Of a stretch of DNA of 64,000 bases, positions 62,291 through 64,000 are shown piece after piece. The DNA is from Enterococcus sp. 9E7_DIV0242. GTDB lineage: Bacteria; Bacillota; Bacilli; Lactobacillales; Enterococcaceae. The notes beneath the pieces were generated by a model. The model worked only from the letters and a program-made list of their open reading frames with translations, ran no database searches and had not been told where the DNA came from. Positions within the stretch are counted from its first letter, which is position 1. The number at the start of each line of letters is the position of its first letter. Location: NCBI RefSeq assembly GCF_002140975.2, contig NZ_CP147247.1:1364001-1428000 (forward strand). Direction: 5' to 3'. A program made the position numbers and the translations under genes.

Positions 62291-63073
62291 TCAAACTCTG
62301 TTTTTTGTAAACCACCATTCGATGCCGTTGATATCGAAAACAGTTAAGATAGATCGCTTATTATCAATGAAAAAATCCTGTTTCTTTTGTTCCAAATGGT
62401 ACATCAGCTTCTCGATTTCTTCGGTTCCATCTAAGTCAACGACAAAAAAGTTCCAACCGAGATCAGCTCGTTGGCCCAAATGTTCTTTTTCCAATAATTG
62501 AAAAACAACATCCTGGTCTCCTAATCTCAACGTGGTATCATCCATGCTCGCTAAGCCTAAAACTTTTTCATAAAATTCCTTGCTTGATTGCACATCCAAC
62601 GTGTTCAGGCTAATTCGAAAAACATTTCCATCATCTTTTTGAAGTGCTTCTGCTTCCTGAAGGTCATCGACAACCGCCTTCTCCGGACTATCCAGCTGAT
62701 TTTCTTGATAATAGAATTCAATCTCGTTTTCTTCTGGGTCTACAACAATTATTTTTTCCGTACCCTCTTCAGTTTTTTTCCTTTGAATTGGATAGCCATG
62801 CTCATTGAAACGTCTAACAAGATCCAACCATTCCACTTCAGAAGGCAAGCAGACAGAAAAGTGAACTGCTGCATGACTGAATGTCTCTCCTTCTTCCAAA
62901 ATCAACGCCTGAGTCTTCTCTTTATTCGCACTAAAAATGGACAACCCGTTCTCTTCGCTTTTTAGTGTTAAACCAACCATATTTTTATAAAAATCAACCA
63001 TTTTATCATTATCCTTGATTCTAAATGAAATAGTCTTCAAAGAAGCGTTGTCTGCCAATTTAAACCCCAACAT
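62291..63073 (-). CDS. Two-domain VOC (glyoxalase/dioxygenase superfamily) protein
   Basis: A 260-residue protein with two VOC domains, residues about 8-125 (SFRIKDNDKMVDFYKNMVGL) and 148-260 (SLNTLDVQSSKEFYEKVLGL), like the CatE family of catechol dioxygenase relatives. Substrate unknown. GGAGGAGGGCGT precedes the ATG at 63073. Metal ligands cannot be assigned with certainty. Confidence 0.85.
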   Translation of the reverse strand: MLGFKLADNASLKTISFRIKDNDKMVDFYKNMVGLTLKSEENGLSIFSANKEKTQALILEEGETFSHAAVHFSVCLPSEVEWLDLVRRFNEHGYPIQRKKTEEGTEKIIVVDPEENEIEFYYQENQLDSPEKAVVDDLQEAEALQKDDGNVFRISLNTLDVQSSKEFYEKVLGLASMDDTTLRLGDQDVVFQLLEKEHLGQRADLGWNFFVVDLDGTEEIEKLMYHLEQKKQDFFIDNKRSILTVFDINGIEWWFTKNRV

Positions 63074-63375
63074 ACGCCCTCCTCCTTTCACTCTGATATT
63101 CTATTCTATTGTATCACTTGTACCAAAATCAGCAACTAATATAGTCCAACCGAGTATGCTTTTCTTCAACTAGACCAATTGAGTCCATCACCAAAAATGA
63201 CATACGCTTCTCTCATCAAATAAATCAACTATAGTGACTTTCTCATTGTATTTGCATAACAAAGAAGACAAAACAGAACCCAATTCCCTCTGTTTCGTCC
63301 TCGTTTAATAGAATGAGCAGCTCATTCATCCAGCTTTACTTGGCCGTTCCTGTACAGAATAAGCTTAACGACCAA
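63074..63375. other. Intergenic region between the VOC and HAD genes
   Basis: 302 bases with no gene, repeat or clear terminator. Confidence 0.5.
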
Positions 63376-64000
63376 CTAAGAAAGCTGCTTTAATCGCTTC
63401 ACATCAACCTCTCGAAAATCATGGATGATTTCATCAGCCGCTGTCAAATCCTGCGCAGGATAGACTGGGTTTTCAAAACCAATGCAATACATTTCAGCTG
63501 CCTTGGCGGCACGACTGCCATTCTTTGTATCCTCAAATACCAATGCATCTTCGGGTGATACCTTCAGAAGCTCAGCTGCCTTTAGAAAAACATCTGGTGC
63601 CGGCTTGGAATGAGCGACTTCCTCCCCACTGACAAGAATATCAAAATATTTTTTTATCCCTAAGGCACTCATCGCCCGTTCAATCTCTGCCTTTGGAGAA
63701 GACGAGGCTACAGCTAGTTTAAATCCTGCCTCTGATAGTTTTTTTACAACTTCTTTAACATGTGGAATTTCTTTTATCCCATCTCTTTCGATCATCTCTT
63801 CTCTTCGTGCATTCATCTCTTGAATGTACGCATCTACTGACAAAGGTAGTCCCAGTTCCTCTTTCATTTTCGTCCACATGAACTCAAAGGTTGTTCCCAT
63901 AAATTGATATTGGTAGCTAATATCCTTTTCAAAACCAGCATCTTTCAAAAGCGCTGTTTTCGACTCTAAAAAAGTATACTCCGAATCGACTAATACACCG
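63376..64000 (-). CDS. HAD-family phosphatase (beta-phosphoglucomutase-like), partial
   Basis: A HAD-superfamily protein whose start lies beyond the window. The visible part begins with GVLVDSEYTF, the end of HAD motif I, then the cap domain, motif II VASSSP, Lys in HSKPAPDVF and motif IV VFEDTKNG. It is probably a sugar-phosphate phosphatase or mutase of the YcjU/PgmB type. The first in-window Leu codon (TTG) is not the real start. Confidence 0.85.
   Translation of the reverse strand, partial: GVLVDSEYTFLESKTALLKDAGFEKDISYQYQFMGTTFEFMWTKMKEELGLPLSVDAYIQEMNARREEMIERDGIKEIPHVKEVVKKLSEAGFKLAVASSSPKAEIERAMSALGIKKYFDILVSGEEVAHSKPAPDVFLKAAELLKVSPEDALVFEDTKNGSRAAKAAEMYCIGFENPVYPAQDLTAADEIIHDFREVDVKRLKQLS

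Overview
The window looks like chromosome of an Enterococcus related to E. faecalis. It is low-GC Firmicute DNA with strong AGGAGG-type ribosome sites and typical lactic-acid-bacterium gene sets: metNIQ under a methionine T-box, rodA, upp, mannose-family PTS genes, glyA-tsaC-prmC-prfA-tdk, ktrB, murT-gatD and manA. The genus is inferred from gene content and order; no 16S gene is present.

Layout: 1-6.1 kb holds an unknown membrane protein, the metNQI methionine importer under a T-box, and rodA followed by an ArsC/Spx-like gene and a GcvH-like gene. From 6.6 to 39.5 kb lies a large phage-derived block. Read in its main (minus-strand) direction from the right, it has a control module (ImmR/ImmA pair, repressor and Cro-like switch, DUF722-type late activator), a 1.1 kb non-coding stretch with three copies of a late-promoter-like repeat, two small Cys proteins, a tail-tube-like protein, tail chaperones joined by a probable -1 frameshift, a 1731-residue tape measure with twelve internal repeats, a cassette array of five related lipoproteins interrupted by an IS110 element, a Dit-like protein, several Cys-rich baseplate or tip proteins, a hub fused to two wall-degrading domains, two fibre-like paralogues, and holin plus endolysin. 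I find no terminase, portal, capsid, head-tail connector, replication or integrase gene. The block therefore looks like a headless siphophage tail with its own lysis and control genes: a candidate flexible (F-type) tailocin comparable in concept to Listeria monocins, or a strongly reduced prophage.

From 39.5 to 64 kb is ordinary chromosome: two very short peptide-like ORFs with their own terminators, tRNA-Thr(CGT), upp, an operon combining a mannose-family PTS with MurQ, an RpiR regulator and an AmpC-like hydrolase (probably muropeptide sugar recovery), a TSUP permease, an Rgg-like regulator, the glyA-tsaC-prmC-prfA-tdk cluster with an unusual 5.5-copy tandem repeat in the prfA leader, an XRE regulator, ktrB, murT-gatD (lipid II amidation), manA, a second AmpC-like hydrolase, a VOC protein, and a HAD phosphatase cut by the window edge.

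How it may work together: the repressor/Cro and ImmR/ImmA circuits would keep the tail locus silent. Induction would allow expression of the DUF722-like activator, which would turn on repeated late promoters driving tail and lysis genes. The lipoproteins have their own terminators and probably their own promoters, so they could be expressed in uninduced cells, possibly for immunity or surface protection. That last step is inference.
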